Source of the DNA: Nocardioides oceani
Lineage (GTDB): Bacteria > Actinomycetota > Actinomycetes > Propionibacteriales > Nocardioidaceae
NCBI RefSeq assembly: GCF_030412965.1
Contig: NZ_JAUHJQ010000002.1
Location: forward strand, 773,174 to 837,173
Reading direction: 5' to 3'
Length of the DNA stretch: 64,000 bases
This document shows positions 10,235 to 17,712 of this stretch, piece after piece. The position numbers and the translations under genes are program-made. The notes beneath the pieces were generated by a model that worked only from the letters and a program-made list of their open reading frames with translations, made no database searches and was not told where the DNA came from. Each line of letters opens with the position of its first letter. Position 1 is the stretch's first letter.

Positions 10235-11380
10235 GTGGCGGGGGTCGGCGGGCCGGACTTCCACGAGCCGGCCTACGGGCAGCGGTCGCTGTCCGACGTG
10301 GTGCCGGCGGTCGCCGTCGCGCTCGGGATCGAGCCGGCCACCAGCCTGGACCGCGCCGCACCCACCGGGCTGGTCCTGCCGCCCGCGTCGTCGTACGTCG
10401 TCTTCCTCGTCGACGGCCTCGGCCACCAGCTCCTCGAGCGGCACGCCCACGCCGCGCCGTACCTCTCCTCGCTGCTGGGTCAGGAGCCCGCCACCGCTGG
10501 TGTCCCGTCGACGACCGCCACGAGCCTGACCTCGCTCGGCACCGGGCTGGTGCCCGGCGTGCACGGGCTGGTCGGCTTCACCTCGCGCGTGCCCGGCACC
10601 GACCGGCTGCTCAACGCGCTGATGTGGTCCAAGGACGTCGACCCGCTGGAGTGGCAGCCGCACCCGACCGCCTTCGCGCGGCTGCGCTCGGCCGGTGTCA
10701 CGACGACGGTGGTGAACAAGCGCGAGTTCGCCGGGAGCGGGCTGACGCTGGTGGGCTCGCGGGGAGCGGAGTACGTCGGCGCCGACAAGGTCGGCGAACG
10801 GGTCGCCGCCGCCGTGGCCGCCTCGATCGAGCGGCCCTCGCTGACCTACCTCTACGACAGCGACCTGGACTGGACGGGCCACAAGTACGGCGTGTCCTCC
10901 AGCCAGTGGCTCCAGCAGCTCTCCAGCATCGACTCCGAGGCCGAGCAGCTCCGTGAGGCGCTGCCCACCGACGTGCGGCTCGTCGTCGTCGCCGACCACG
11001 GCATGGTCGACTGCCCGCCCGAGCACCGCCTCGACGTCGACGACCACCCCGAGCTCCGCGACGGCGTGGCCCTCCTCGGCGGCGAGGCCCGCTTCCGCCA
11101 CCTCTACTGCCAGCGCGGCGCCGTCGACGACGTCGCCGCCGCCTGGTCGTCGGTGCTGGGGGAGCGAGCGACCGTGCTGACCCGCGAGCAGTCGATCCGC
11201 CGCGGCTGGTTCGGCCCCGTCGACGCCTCCGTCCTGCCCCGCCTCGGCGACGTCGTCGTCGCCTCCACCGGCGACCACGGCGTCTTCTCCACCACCGACT
11301 TCGCCTACGAGAAGACGCTCGTCGGGCTGCACGGGTCGCTCACGCCCGAGGAGATGCTCATCCCGGTGCTGGTCGACTGA
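10235..11380 (+). CDS. Alkaline phosphatase superfamily protein (nucleotide pyrophosphatase/phosphodiesterase type)
   Basis: A 381-residue protein of the nucleotide pyrophosphatase/phosphodiesterase branch. Metal ligand motifs are visible: VFLVDGLGHQLLE near the N-terminus, GVPSTTATSLTSLGTG with the likely nucleophile Thr, LYDSDLDWTGHKYG, and VVADHGMVD. No signal peptide is seen, so it is probably cytoplasmic. It starts at GTG 10235, 11 bases after the DUF5998 gene, and is likely in its operon. It would cleave phosphodiester or pyrophosphate bonds; the substrate is unknown. Confidence 0.82.
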   Translation: MAGVGGPDFHEPAYGQRSLSDVVPAVAVALGIEPATSLDRAAPTGLVLPPASSYVVFLVDGLGHQLLERHAHAAPYLSSLLGQEPATAGVPSTTATSLTSLGTGLVPGVHGLVGFTSRVPGTDRLLNALMWSKDVDPLEWQPHPTAFARLRSAGVTTTVVNKREFAGSGLTLVGSRGAEYVGADKVGERVAAAVAASIERPSLTYLYDSDLDWTGHKYGVSSSQWLQQLSSIDSEAEQLREALPTDVRLVVVADHGMVDCPPEHRLDVDDHPELRDGVALLGGEARFRHLYCQRGAVDDVAAAWSSVLGERATVLTREQSIRRGWFGPVDASVLPRLGDVVVASTGDHGVFSTTDFAYEKTLVGLHGSLTPEEMLIPVLVD

Positions 11381-11424
11381 CTCGTTCGCCCGCGGGGACG
11401 CGGGTCCGCCTCTACCGTCGTCCC

Positions 11425-12276
11425 GTGCCCCAGGAGCTCGCCGAGAAGCGGATGCGGCTGCGCTACGCCGGGACCTGCCGGGTGTGCGACGCCGCGCTCG
11501 CCGCCCGCACCGAGGCCGTGTACGAACGCTCGACCAGGACCGTCCGGTGCCTGACCTGCTCGCCGCCCGTGCCGGTTGACGTCGCGTCTGCGGGCGCAGG
11601 ACCTCCTGCAGCTCTGGAACCCGACCCGGTCGACTCCGGTGTGGCCGGCGCCTCCGCCCGGCGGGAGTACGAGCGGCGCCAGGCGAAGCGTGAGGCGCGC
11701 ATCCGCGCGAAGCACCCCAAGCTCGGCGGGTTGATCCTCGCCCTCAGCGACGACCCGCAGTCGACGACCGCGTGGAGCACCGGCGCCCTCGGCGAGGAGC
11801 GGCTCGGCACCCGGCTCGACGAGCTGGCGACCGACACCCTCCGCATGCTCCACGACCGGCGGATCCCCGGCACCCGCGCGAACATCGACCACCTCGCCGT
11901 CACCCCGACCGGCGTCTACGTCATCGACGCCAAGCGGTACGTCGGCAAGCGGCCGACCCTCCGCGTGGAGGGCGGCGTCCTCCGCCCACGGGTCGAGAAG
12001 CTCGTGGTCGGCACCCGCGACCAGACCAAGCTGGTCGACGGTGTGCTCAAGCAGGTGGAGCTCGTCCGGTCGATCGTCGCCGAGGACGTCCCCGTGCTCG
12101 GCGTCCTGTGCTTCGTCGAGTCCGACTGGCCTCTCATCGGCGGCGCGTTCACAACTCGCGGGGTCGACGTCCTCTGGCCGAAGAAGCTCTACCCGCGGCT
12201 CACCTCCAGCGGCCCGCACGCCGCGCATGTCGTCGACCTGCACGCGCGTCTCGCCTGCGCTCTGCCTTCGGCCTGA
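11425..12276 (+). CDS. NERD (nuclease-related) domain protein with N-terminal Cys-pair motifs
   Basis: A 283-residue protein. The C-terminal two thirds match the NERD domain: GALGEERLG, then NIDHLAV and the YVIDAKRY strand, which hold the restriction-endonuclease-like Asp and Asp-x-Lys positions. The N-terminus has two Cys-x2-Cys pairs (CRVC and CLTC), a probable zinc ribbon, followed by a charged linker. NERD proteins are suspected nucleases, often in DNA processing or defence contexts, but few have been tested. GTG start. It stands alone, 44 bases after the phosphatase gene, at the left edge of the accessory region. Confidence 0.8.
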   Translation: MPQELAEKRMRLRYAGTCRVCDAALAARTEAVYERSTRTVRCLTCSPPVPVDVASAGAGPPAALEPDPVDSGVAGASARREYERRQAKREARIRAKHPKLGGLILALSDDPQSTTAWSTGALGEERLGTRLDELATDTLRMLHDRRIPGTRANIDHLAVTPTGVYVIDAKRYVGKRPTLRVEGGVLRPRVEKLVVGTRDQTKLVDGVLKQVELVRSIVAEDVPVLGVLCFVESDWPLIGGAFTTRGVDVLWPKKLYPRLTSSGPHAAHVVDLHARLACALPSA

Positions 12277-12417
12277 CGGCGCCACCGCAGGGGTTGTCCG
12301 GGATCTTCGGCGTCCCAGCAGGAGCGAACGGGCTCGCCAGGGCCCGTGCCTCCGATGGATCGGCGTGCTCAGCGGCTCAGGACCATCGTGGGCGCGACCC
12401 TCACCTAGGGTCGGCGG

Positions 12418-13734
12418 ATGGACGCAAGGACGAACGGACGGCTCCTCGGTCTGGTGACGGCGCTGACGATGTCGTCGGCACTCGCGGTGGCCGCGCCGGC
12501 GGAGGCGAAGCCGACCTGGACGAAACCGCAGCAGGTGGCGCCGCGCGACGTGCCGGTCGGCTTCCCGGGGGATGTGGCGGTCGGTGAGCGCGGCCGCTCG
12601 TTGCTGGTGTTCAGCTGTGACCGAGGCACGAGCGAGCGTCCCCGATGGTTCAGGTGCGCCCGGTGGCGCGACCGCGACGGGACGCTGCGTCCGATCGTGA
12701 CGCTCGAGCAGTCGCCCGACAGGTACGAGGACGCGGTCCTCGAGGCGGTCGTCAGCCGCCGCGGCGTGGGCACTGTCGTCTGGCCGAGCGCGCGCGGGCT
12801 CGAGCTGCGCCGAGTGAGTCCGACCGGACGCGTCGGCGGCGGCCGGTTGCTCACCACCGAACGCCCGACGGACGTGTCCCTCGTGGCCGGCGCCGACGGG
12901 ACCGTCGCGGTCGGCTGGCACTCGACGACCACGGGCGCCCAGCTGCGGGTCATCGCCGCCGGTGGCGGCCTGGGGCCGGCGCGGACCCTTCCCGGCACCC
13001 ATGTGCGGGCCATCAGCCCGAGCTCCGCAGGCGGGTACGCCGTGCTCACCACGACTGGGTCGCCGGCTCCTGACCAGAGCGGCGGGGAGGAGACCGTCCA
13101 CTCGAGACTCACCGTCTCGAAGGTCGACGGCCGCGGTTCGGTGCGGTCCTCAGCGCTCGTGGCCGACAGAGCGGCGAAGGGCGACGTCGCCATGCTCCCC
13201 GGAGGCACCACCGTCGTCGTGTGGTGGAAGCAGGTCGCCGACCGGTCGGTCCTGACCGAGCGCCGGTACGCCGGATCCGTCGACGGCGCCTCCGCCACGC
13301 GCGCGCTGCTCGCGCCTCGACGGCGAGGCTCCTCAGCCGACCTCGTCGTGGCACCGGGCGGGCGGGTCTACCTGGGCTGGCAGGCCGCTGACGGCACGTA
13401 CGTCGGCCTCCTCCCTCGGAGACCCGGTGGCGAGCTGCGGTGGGCGAACGTCCCGGGGTACCGCACGGACCTGGAGGGGATGCTGCACGCCGGCCGAGGC
13501 CAGGTCGTGCTCGTCTCGCAGACCCGGTCCGAGGCCGGGAAGTGGCTCGGCTTCAGGACCTGGGACGGCACCGGCCCGGCGTCCAGCGAGAGGCGGGTGC
13601 TCGACGACTACGCCGACTACTCGCCCGACGGCACCCTGACCCGCTACGCCGTCGCCAGTGCCGGTGGCTACCTCGCGGCGCTCAACATCAGCGATCACGC
13701 GGTGGGCAGGGGCGAGGTCGTCTATCGGGACTGA
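12418..13734 (+). CDS. Secreted protein of unknown function, possible beta-propeller
   Basis: A 438-residue protein with a Sec signal peptide (positively charged start, hydrophobic core, cleavage after APAEA near residue 30). The mature part is rich in short beta strands spaced by Gly/Asp turns and Trp (for example VVWWKQ, YLGWQA), as in propeller-like secreted proteins, but no family is recognised. No lipobox or cell-wall anchor is seen. The preceding 141 bases hold no visible gene, and the gene probably has its own promoter. Confidence 0.65.
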   Translation: MDARTNGRLLGLVTALTMSSALAVAAPAEAKPTWTKPQQVAPRDVPVGFPGDVAVGERGRSLLVFSCDRGTSERPRWFRCARWRDRDGTLRPIVTLEQSPDRYEDAVLEAVVSRRGVGTVVWPSARGLELRRVSPTGRVGGGRLLTTERPTDVSLVAGADGTVAVGWHSTTTGAQLRVIAAGGGLGPARTLPGTHVRAISPSSAGGYAVLTTTGSPAPDQSGGEETVHSRLTVSKVDGRGSVRSSALVADRAAKGDVAMLPGGTTVVVWWKQVADRSVLTERRYAGSVDGASATRALLAPRRRGSSADLVVAPGGRVYLGWQAADGTYVGLLPRRPGGELRWANVPGYRTDLEGMLHAGRGQVVLVSQTRSEAGKWLGFRTWDGTGPASSERRVLDDYADYSPDGTLTRYAVASAGGYLAALNISDHAVGRGEVVYRD

Positions 13735-14056
13735 GTCCTGCGGCGTCACCTACCGGACCCGGCGCTGGCTCGGGGGCGCCTCACGAACCGGACACCGCGT
13801 CGCGCGGGCGTGCCGCGGACATGGGGGCGGGAGCGCAGTCGTCTTCCCTCGACCGCATGTGTCTCGCGGAGAGCTGCGACTCGTCCCCGCGCATCGCCTC
13901 GGCTGGGGGACTCCCTCGTTCCGTCGCCAAGCACGCCAATATCCGTTGGCGCGCGTCGCAAGGTCGTCGTAGAGGGCTCAAGACTCGCAACCCCTCGCCC
14001 GCTTGCAACGCACGTGCGCGACGAGGCTTTGGTAGCGACTGCGACATGCTTGCCTC
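13735..14056. other. Gene-free stretch at the left edge of a lower-GC island
   Basis: This 322-base stretch holds no convincing gene. Short open frames occur on both strands but show neither a ribosome site nor recognisable protein. Base composition falls towards AT here compared with the flanking genes and stays lower through the next gene. No tRNA, integrase or attachment repeat is seen that would explain an integration site. Confidence 0.6.
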
Positions 14057-15529
14057 ATGACGTTCGAGGTGGAGACGCCCGGGGACCGATGGACTCGGGC
14101 GGCCAACTTTCTTGGTGAGCCGGCGTTGGCCTTCGTGCTCGACCTTCAGCCGGGCGAACAGCCAGCAGACGACGATCTACGGCGATGGGAAGCGACCGAG
14201 CAGTTCGGCCAACTCTTGGTCGACGACAGCTCGATGCAACCGGAGCAGCGACTCTCCCTGAAGTCACGTCTGCTGACGCAGGTAGCGTCTGGAACTGGTC
14301 TAACATCGGTGGAGGCGATCCGCCGTCACGTCGGCGGCCGGCTGCCAGCGCGGACAGATGATGACCTTGTGGACGCGTTCGTGCGCCTTGCGTTCAACGG
14401 CCTGGCTATCGAGCATCTCGATGGTGCCGCACAGGACCGGTTCTCGCTATCAGCGTCATTCCAAGACCCCGCGCTTCACGGTCCGGCTGCGGAGGCCTTC
14501 TTGCGCGACCCAGACCTGACCACCCTCTTCCCCCAACAAGACGGAGAGGTTGATGCGCGCGGACAGCAAGTCGCCCTTGGAATTCTGACCTGGCTTCCTG
14601 CTGACGGCGGGACGACCGACTTGCGCATCGTGGTGGGGGTAGTAGTGGCACAGACGCTAGCCAGGATGCGATTCGAGGGCAGACTGGAGGAGGATGCGCT
14701 CGTCGAGTACGTGCGTCGGACACTCGACGAGCTCAGGCGAGCAGCGCGCGGCGAAGAGGTTCCCGTGCTGATTTTGTCGGGCTTGGTGGGCGTAGAAGTC
14801 GATGCGCCGATCGATCGAGGCACTTGGGGTCTTGTGCCGGCCTCGGGACTCGCGATCGCATCGTGGCCATCTGCAGAGCATCGCACTCCCAAGAGTGTGC
14901 TTTGGATCAAGTCGACCCAGCGATTGGTTGGTCGTATCCGGAACGACGCACCTGACCAAGAAATCAACGCGGCGTTTGAGCGACTTCAAGAACTCGCTAG
15001 TGCACACACCGCCGCACTCCGCAGGGATGTCATGCGCCTGCAGTTCTGCATTGCCGCCTGGGCCGCCGAGCGCGACCAAACCGTCGATGTGACCGCTACC
15101 TGGCACTGGTCTCTCTTCCCGATGATCGGCGCTCAGACTCCGTACGTCACCACACAACAGGGCGGCCGCCCGGACGCCCAGCTCACCAAGACAGACCTCG
15201 ACGAGATCGCTACCACCATGGATGAGATAGGCGACGTCACAAAGCGCCTCGACATCGCCCTAACGCGCATAGTCCGTGTGTCCTCGGAGCGACGCGATCC
15301 CGGAGACGCGCTCATTGATGCGGTGATGGCATGGGAAAACATGCTCGGCTCCCGAACGGAGACGACCTTCAAGGTATGTGCCGGGCTCGCATGGCTACTA
15401 GAGCCAGACGACAAGGCGCGCCGGACGGCGACCTTCGGTCGAGCCAAGAAGTTGTATGCGGCTCGGAGCGACATTGTTCATGGCGCGGCGAACTTGAAGC
15501 GCCCCAGGTTTGATGCCGCTCCTGTTTGA
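14057..15529 (+). CDS. HEPN-domain protein, C-terminus replaced by IS3 sequence (interrupted gene)
   Basis: The present frame encodes 490 residues, but only 479 are native; the last 11 are read from the left end of the IS3 element. The C-terminal part resembles the Apea-like HEPN family and carries the R-x4-H signature, Arg470 to His475 (RSDIVH), the residues that make HEPN proteins ribonucleases when active. The N-terminal 350 residues match nothing I recognise. Removing the IS and one ACT copy restores an in-frame protein of 524 residues ending at 16995, so only 45 residues are lost. Codon use (ATA, CTA, TTG) differs from the neighbours and suggests acquisition. A defence or toxin role is an inference from the HEPN motif. 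Confidence 0.78.
   Translation: MTFEVETPGDRWTRAANFLGEPALAFVLDLQPGEQPADDDLRRWEATEQFGQLLVDDSSMQPEQRLSLKSRLLTQVASGTGLTSVEAIRRHVGGRLPARTDDDLVDAFVRLAFNGLAIEHLDGAAQDRFSLSASFQDPALHGPAAEAFLRDPDLTTLFPQQDGEVDARGQQVALGILTWLPADGGTTDLRIVVGVVVAQTLARMRFEGRLEEDALVEYVRRTLDELRRAARGEEVPVLILSGLVGVEVDAPIDRGTWGLVPASGLAIASWPSAEHRTPKSVLWIKSTQRLVGRIRNDAPDQEINAAFERLQELASAHTAALRRDVMRLQFCIAAWAAERDQTVDVTATWHWSLFPMIGAQTPYVTTQQGGRPDAQLTKTDLDEIATTMDEIGDVTKRLDIALTRIVRVSSERRDPGDALIDAVMAWENMLGSRTETTFKVCAGLAWLLEPDDKARRTATFGRAKKLYAARSDIVHGAANLKRPRFDAAPV
15492..15494. repeat. Left target-site duplication (ACT) of the IS3 element
   Basis: ACT directly precedes the left inverted repeat and is repeated at 16856-16858 directly after the right inverted repeat. 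Three bases is a normal duplication length for IS3-family insertions. Confidence 0.9.
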
Positions 15530-15548
15530 GTCCAGGAGGATGAGCAGC

Positions 15549-15860
15549 ATGCCGAAGAAGATCGATCCGCAGGTCAAGGAGCGGTGCGTGCGGCAGGTGC
15601 TGGAGCACTTGCCGGAGTACTCGTCGTTGACCGCGGCCGCCGAAGTCGTCGCTCGTCGCGAGGGCCTGGGCAAGGAGACCGTGCGGCGCTGGGTGATCCA
15701 GGCTCAGGTCGATGGCGGTCAGCGCCAGGGCGCAACGAGCGATGAGCTGGCTGAGATCCGAGAGTTGAAGGCGAAGGTCCGTCGGCTCGAGGAGGACAAC
15801 GAGATCCTGCGCAGGGCATCGATTTTCTTCGCCGGGGAGCTCGACCCCCGCAACCGCTGA
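15549..15860 (+). CDS. IS3 transposase OrfA (helix-turn-helix subunit)
   Basis: A 103-residue OrfA. A helix-turn-helix of the IS3 OrfA type spans about residues 8-55 (ETVRRWVIQAQ), followed by the leucine-zipper-like segment IRELKAKVRRLEEDNEILRR and the family end ASIFFAGELDP. The ATG at 15549 is preferred to ATG 15540 because AGGAGG ends 9 bases before it. OrfA binds the terminal repeats and is also the N-terminal part of the frameshifted OrfAB transposase. Confidence 0.92.
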   Translation: MPKKIDPQVKERCVRQVLEHLPEYSSLTAAAEVVARREGLGKETVRRWVIQAQVDGGQRQGATSDELAEIRELKAKVRRLEEDNEILRRASIFFAGELDPRNR

Positions 15861-16828
15861 TCGTCGCGTTCATCGACGAGCTGCGGGCCGAGGGCCATGC
15901 GGTCGAGTCGATCTGCCGCGTCCTGCGTGAGCAGGGCTGTCAGGTCGCCGCACGGACCTACCGCGACTGGACGCGCGCCAACCGCCCGGTCGCCTCCCGC
16001 ACGATCAGCGACGCCGTCGTCATCGACCAGGTCCGGGATCTGGCGTGGCGCACCGATCACGAGGGCGTGCGGCGGTTGACGCCCGAGGGTCTCTACGGGC
16101 GGCGAAAGATGGCCGCGCTGGTGCGGCGTACGAGCCCTGGAGCATCACCCGGAGCGGTCGACCGGGCGATGCGATCGCTTGACCTGCGAGGGATCCGACG
16201 CTCAAAGGGGGTACGGACCACGATTCCGGGCAAGGACGGCCGTCGTGCCGGTGATCTGCTCGATCGTGACTTCACCGCTCCGGCGCCGAACCGCACTTGG
16301 GTCATGGACTTCACCTATGTCCGCACCTGGGCGGGGTTTGTCTATGTCGCGTTCATCCTCGACGTCTTCGCGCAACGGATCGTGGCGTGGAACGTCGCGT
16401 CGACGAAGGCCGTAGAGCTCGTGGACGTGCCGCTGAGGATGGCGCTGTGGCAGCGCGATCGCGAGGGTCGCCCGGTCGTGCCCGGCGAGCTGATCGGCCA
16501 CGCGGACGCCGGGTCGCAGTACACCTCCATCGCGTTCACAGATCATCTCGTCGATGCCGGCATCCGCCCCTCGATCGGCACTGTTGCCGACGCCTACGAC
16601 AACGCCCTGATGGAGTGCGTGATCGGCCTCTACAAGACCGAGTGCGTGCGCACCACGGTCTTCCACGCCGGCCCGCTGCGGACCATCGGTGACGTCGAGT
16701 TCGCCACCGCCGGCTGGGTCGACTGGTACAACAACCGGCGCCTGCACGGCACCCTTGGGATGATGACCCCAGTGGAGTTCGAGCGAGCCCACTACGCGAC
16801 TCTCAACCGAGAGCCGCACCCCGTATAG
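15839..16828 (+). CDS. IS3 transposase OrfB (DDE catalytic part, made by -1 frameshift)
   Basis: The -1 frame relative to orfA is open from before the orfA stop to 16828. It encodes the HTH_21 region (LIVAFIDELRAEG) and the rve integrase core. The DDE residues lie in WVMDFTYV, HADAGSQYTS and DNALMECVIG. The first in-frame methionine-type codon is only at 16067, which would lose the HTH_21 segment, so expression as OrfAB by programmed frameshifting is likely. The C5 run at 15845-15849 is a candidate slip site: shifting there gives GELDPPQP, the usual fused sequence. The start given is the approximate fusion point, not an initiation codon. Confidence 0.9.
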   Translation, partial: ARPPQPLIVAFIDELRAEGHAVESICRVLREQGCQVAARTYRDWTRANRPVASRTISDAVVIDQVRDLAWRTDHEGVRRLTPEGLYGRRKMAALVRRTSPGASPGAVDRAMRSLDLRGIRRSKGVRTTIPGKDGRRAGDLLDRDFTAPAPNRTWVMDFTYVRTWAGFVYVAFILDVFAQRIVAWNVASTKAVELVDVPLRMALWQRDREGRPVVPGELIGHADAGSQYTSIAFTDHLVDAGIRPSIGTVADAYDNALMECVIGLYKTECVRTTVFHAGPLRTIGDVEFATAGWVDWYNNRRLHGTLGMMTPVEFERAHYATLNREPHPV

Positions 16829-16855
16829 AAGCGGCGGAGAACCTGGGGCGCTTCA

Positions 16856-16858
16856 ACT
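16856..16858. repeat. Right target-site duplication (ACT) of the IS3 element
   Basis: Directly follows the right inverted repeat and matches 15492-15494. Confidence 0.9.
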
Positions 16859-16995
16859 CGATCCCAGAGCTGTTCGAGCTGAGCCGCGAGGCGCTAGTCA
16901 TGGCGATCGGCGCGTATCGGCGCATCCACGCCGTACCGGAACTGAAGGAGATCAAGGCGAGCACTCGCTCAGAAAAACTGCTTCTGCAAATCTGA
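16859..16995 (+). pseudogene. Severed 3' end of the HEPN-domain gene
   Basis: When base 15494 is joined to 16859 the HEPN frame continues without interruption through SIPELFELSREALVM and ends at TGA 16993-16995, adding 45 residues after Asn479. The remnant has no start of its own and is presumably untranslated. It supplies the last helix or helices of the HEPN domain in the uninterrupted protein. Confidence 0.88.
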
Positions 16996-17177
16996 CTGGC
17001 TAGCGAAGTCTCCTTCGAAGTAGCAGAGATGGTCTTCGCTGACGTGGGCCCCATCGCCATCGTTGATCCGTGCGACGACGACCAAGGACTAGCCCATCCC
17101 ACCGCGGATGCGCACGACATGAATGCCCGCACTGTCGAACGCGCGTGAGCCGAGCGCGACGCCTGCTCCGCGACGGC

Positions 17178-17684
17178 CTACAGGTCGAGGCGCAGGTGGA
17201 GACCGGGGCCCTGGTCCGGACGATCGACGGGAGCGGTGAGGCCACCGAGCGCGCCGACGAGGACGGCGATGGCGACCAGGCCGCCGAGGCCGGAGGGGGC
17301 GGCGTCCCGGTCGGCGCGGAGCGCGGCGAAGCAGTCGCTGCGGACGTACGAGACGAACGCGGCGAGGGCGACGGCGGCGGTGGCGGTGCCGACGAGCTCG
17401 AGCAGGGACGGGCCGGCGACGAGCTCGATGACGCTGGTGACGGCGACCAGCAGCAGGATGATGCCGGCCAGGCAGGTGCGGACCATCCGGGCGCGGACGA
17501 CGCCGGCCGAGACGAAGGCGACGACCAGCGCCGAGAGCGGGACCGAGACGAGCGCGGCCTCCTCGTCGGCGACGCCGCGGTCGACCAGGGTCACCAGCTG
17601 CATCGCCACCGAGGCCCACGCTAGCGCCCACGCCGAGGCCGGCACGGCGTACGTCTGCTCCCGCGGTGCCGCGTCGACCGTCAT
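17178..17684 (-). CDS. Small integral membrane protein of unknown function
   Basis: A 168-residue protein with about four to five hydrophobic helices (for example the stretches near residues 15-35, 43-62, 69-90, 95-112 and 133-150). No family is recognised. A short charged connection (YVRSDCFAALRADRD) precedes the last helix. It lies just outside the IS/HEPN island, with 182 apparently non-coding bases between, and 28 bases past the acyl-CoA synthetase gene on its left in the map. Composition is typical of the chromosome. Confidence 0.65.
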   Translation of the reverse strand: MTVDAAPREQTYAVPASAWALAWASVAMQLVTLVDRGVADEEAALVSVPLSALVVAFVSAGVVRARMVRTCLAGIILLLVAVTSVIELVAGPSLLELVGTATAAVALAAFVSYVRSDCFAALRADRDAAPSGLGGLVAIAVLVGALGGLTAPVDRPDQGPGLHLRLDL

Positions 17685-17712
17685 GCGGGGGAGTGTGCCA
17701 GCCGGAGGGGGC

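Larger units (their letters stand above)
15495..16855 (+). mobile_element. IS3-family insertion sequence, complete
   Basis: The element is 1361 bp. Terminal inverted repeats of about 26 bp (15495-15520 and 16830-16855) agree at 22 positions, including the outer 16 bases TGAAGCGCCCCAGGTT. It carries overlapping orfA and orfB in the 0 and -1 frames and is flanked by ACT duplications. All IS3 hallmarks are intact, and the exact duplication with a restorable target frame suggests a recent insertion. It lies in the HEPN gene, transcribed in the same direction. Confidence 0.95.

Noticed and set aside
13900..14000. tRNA or tRNA remnant as island attachment site
   Set aside because: No cloverleaf or T-loop consensus could be made on either strand.
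17029..17148. 40-codon plus-strand open frame between IS3 and the membrane protein gene
   Set aside because: No ribosome site and no recognisable product; too short to support.
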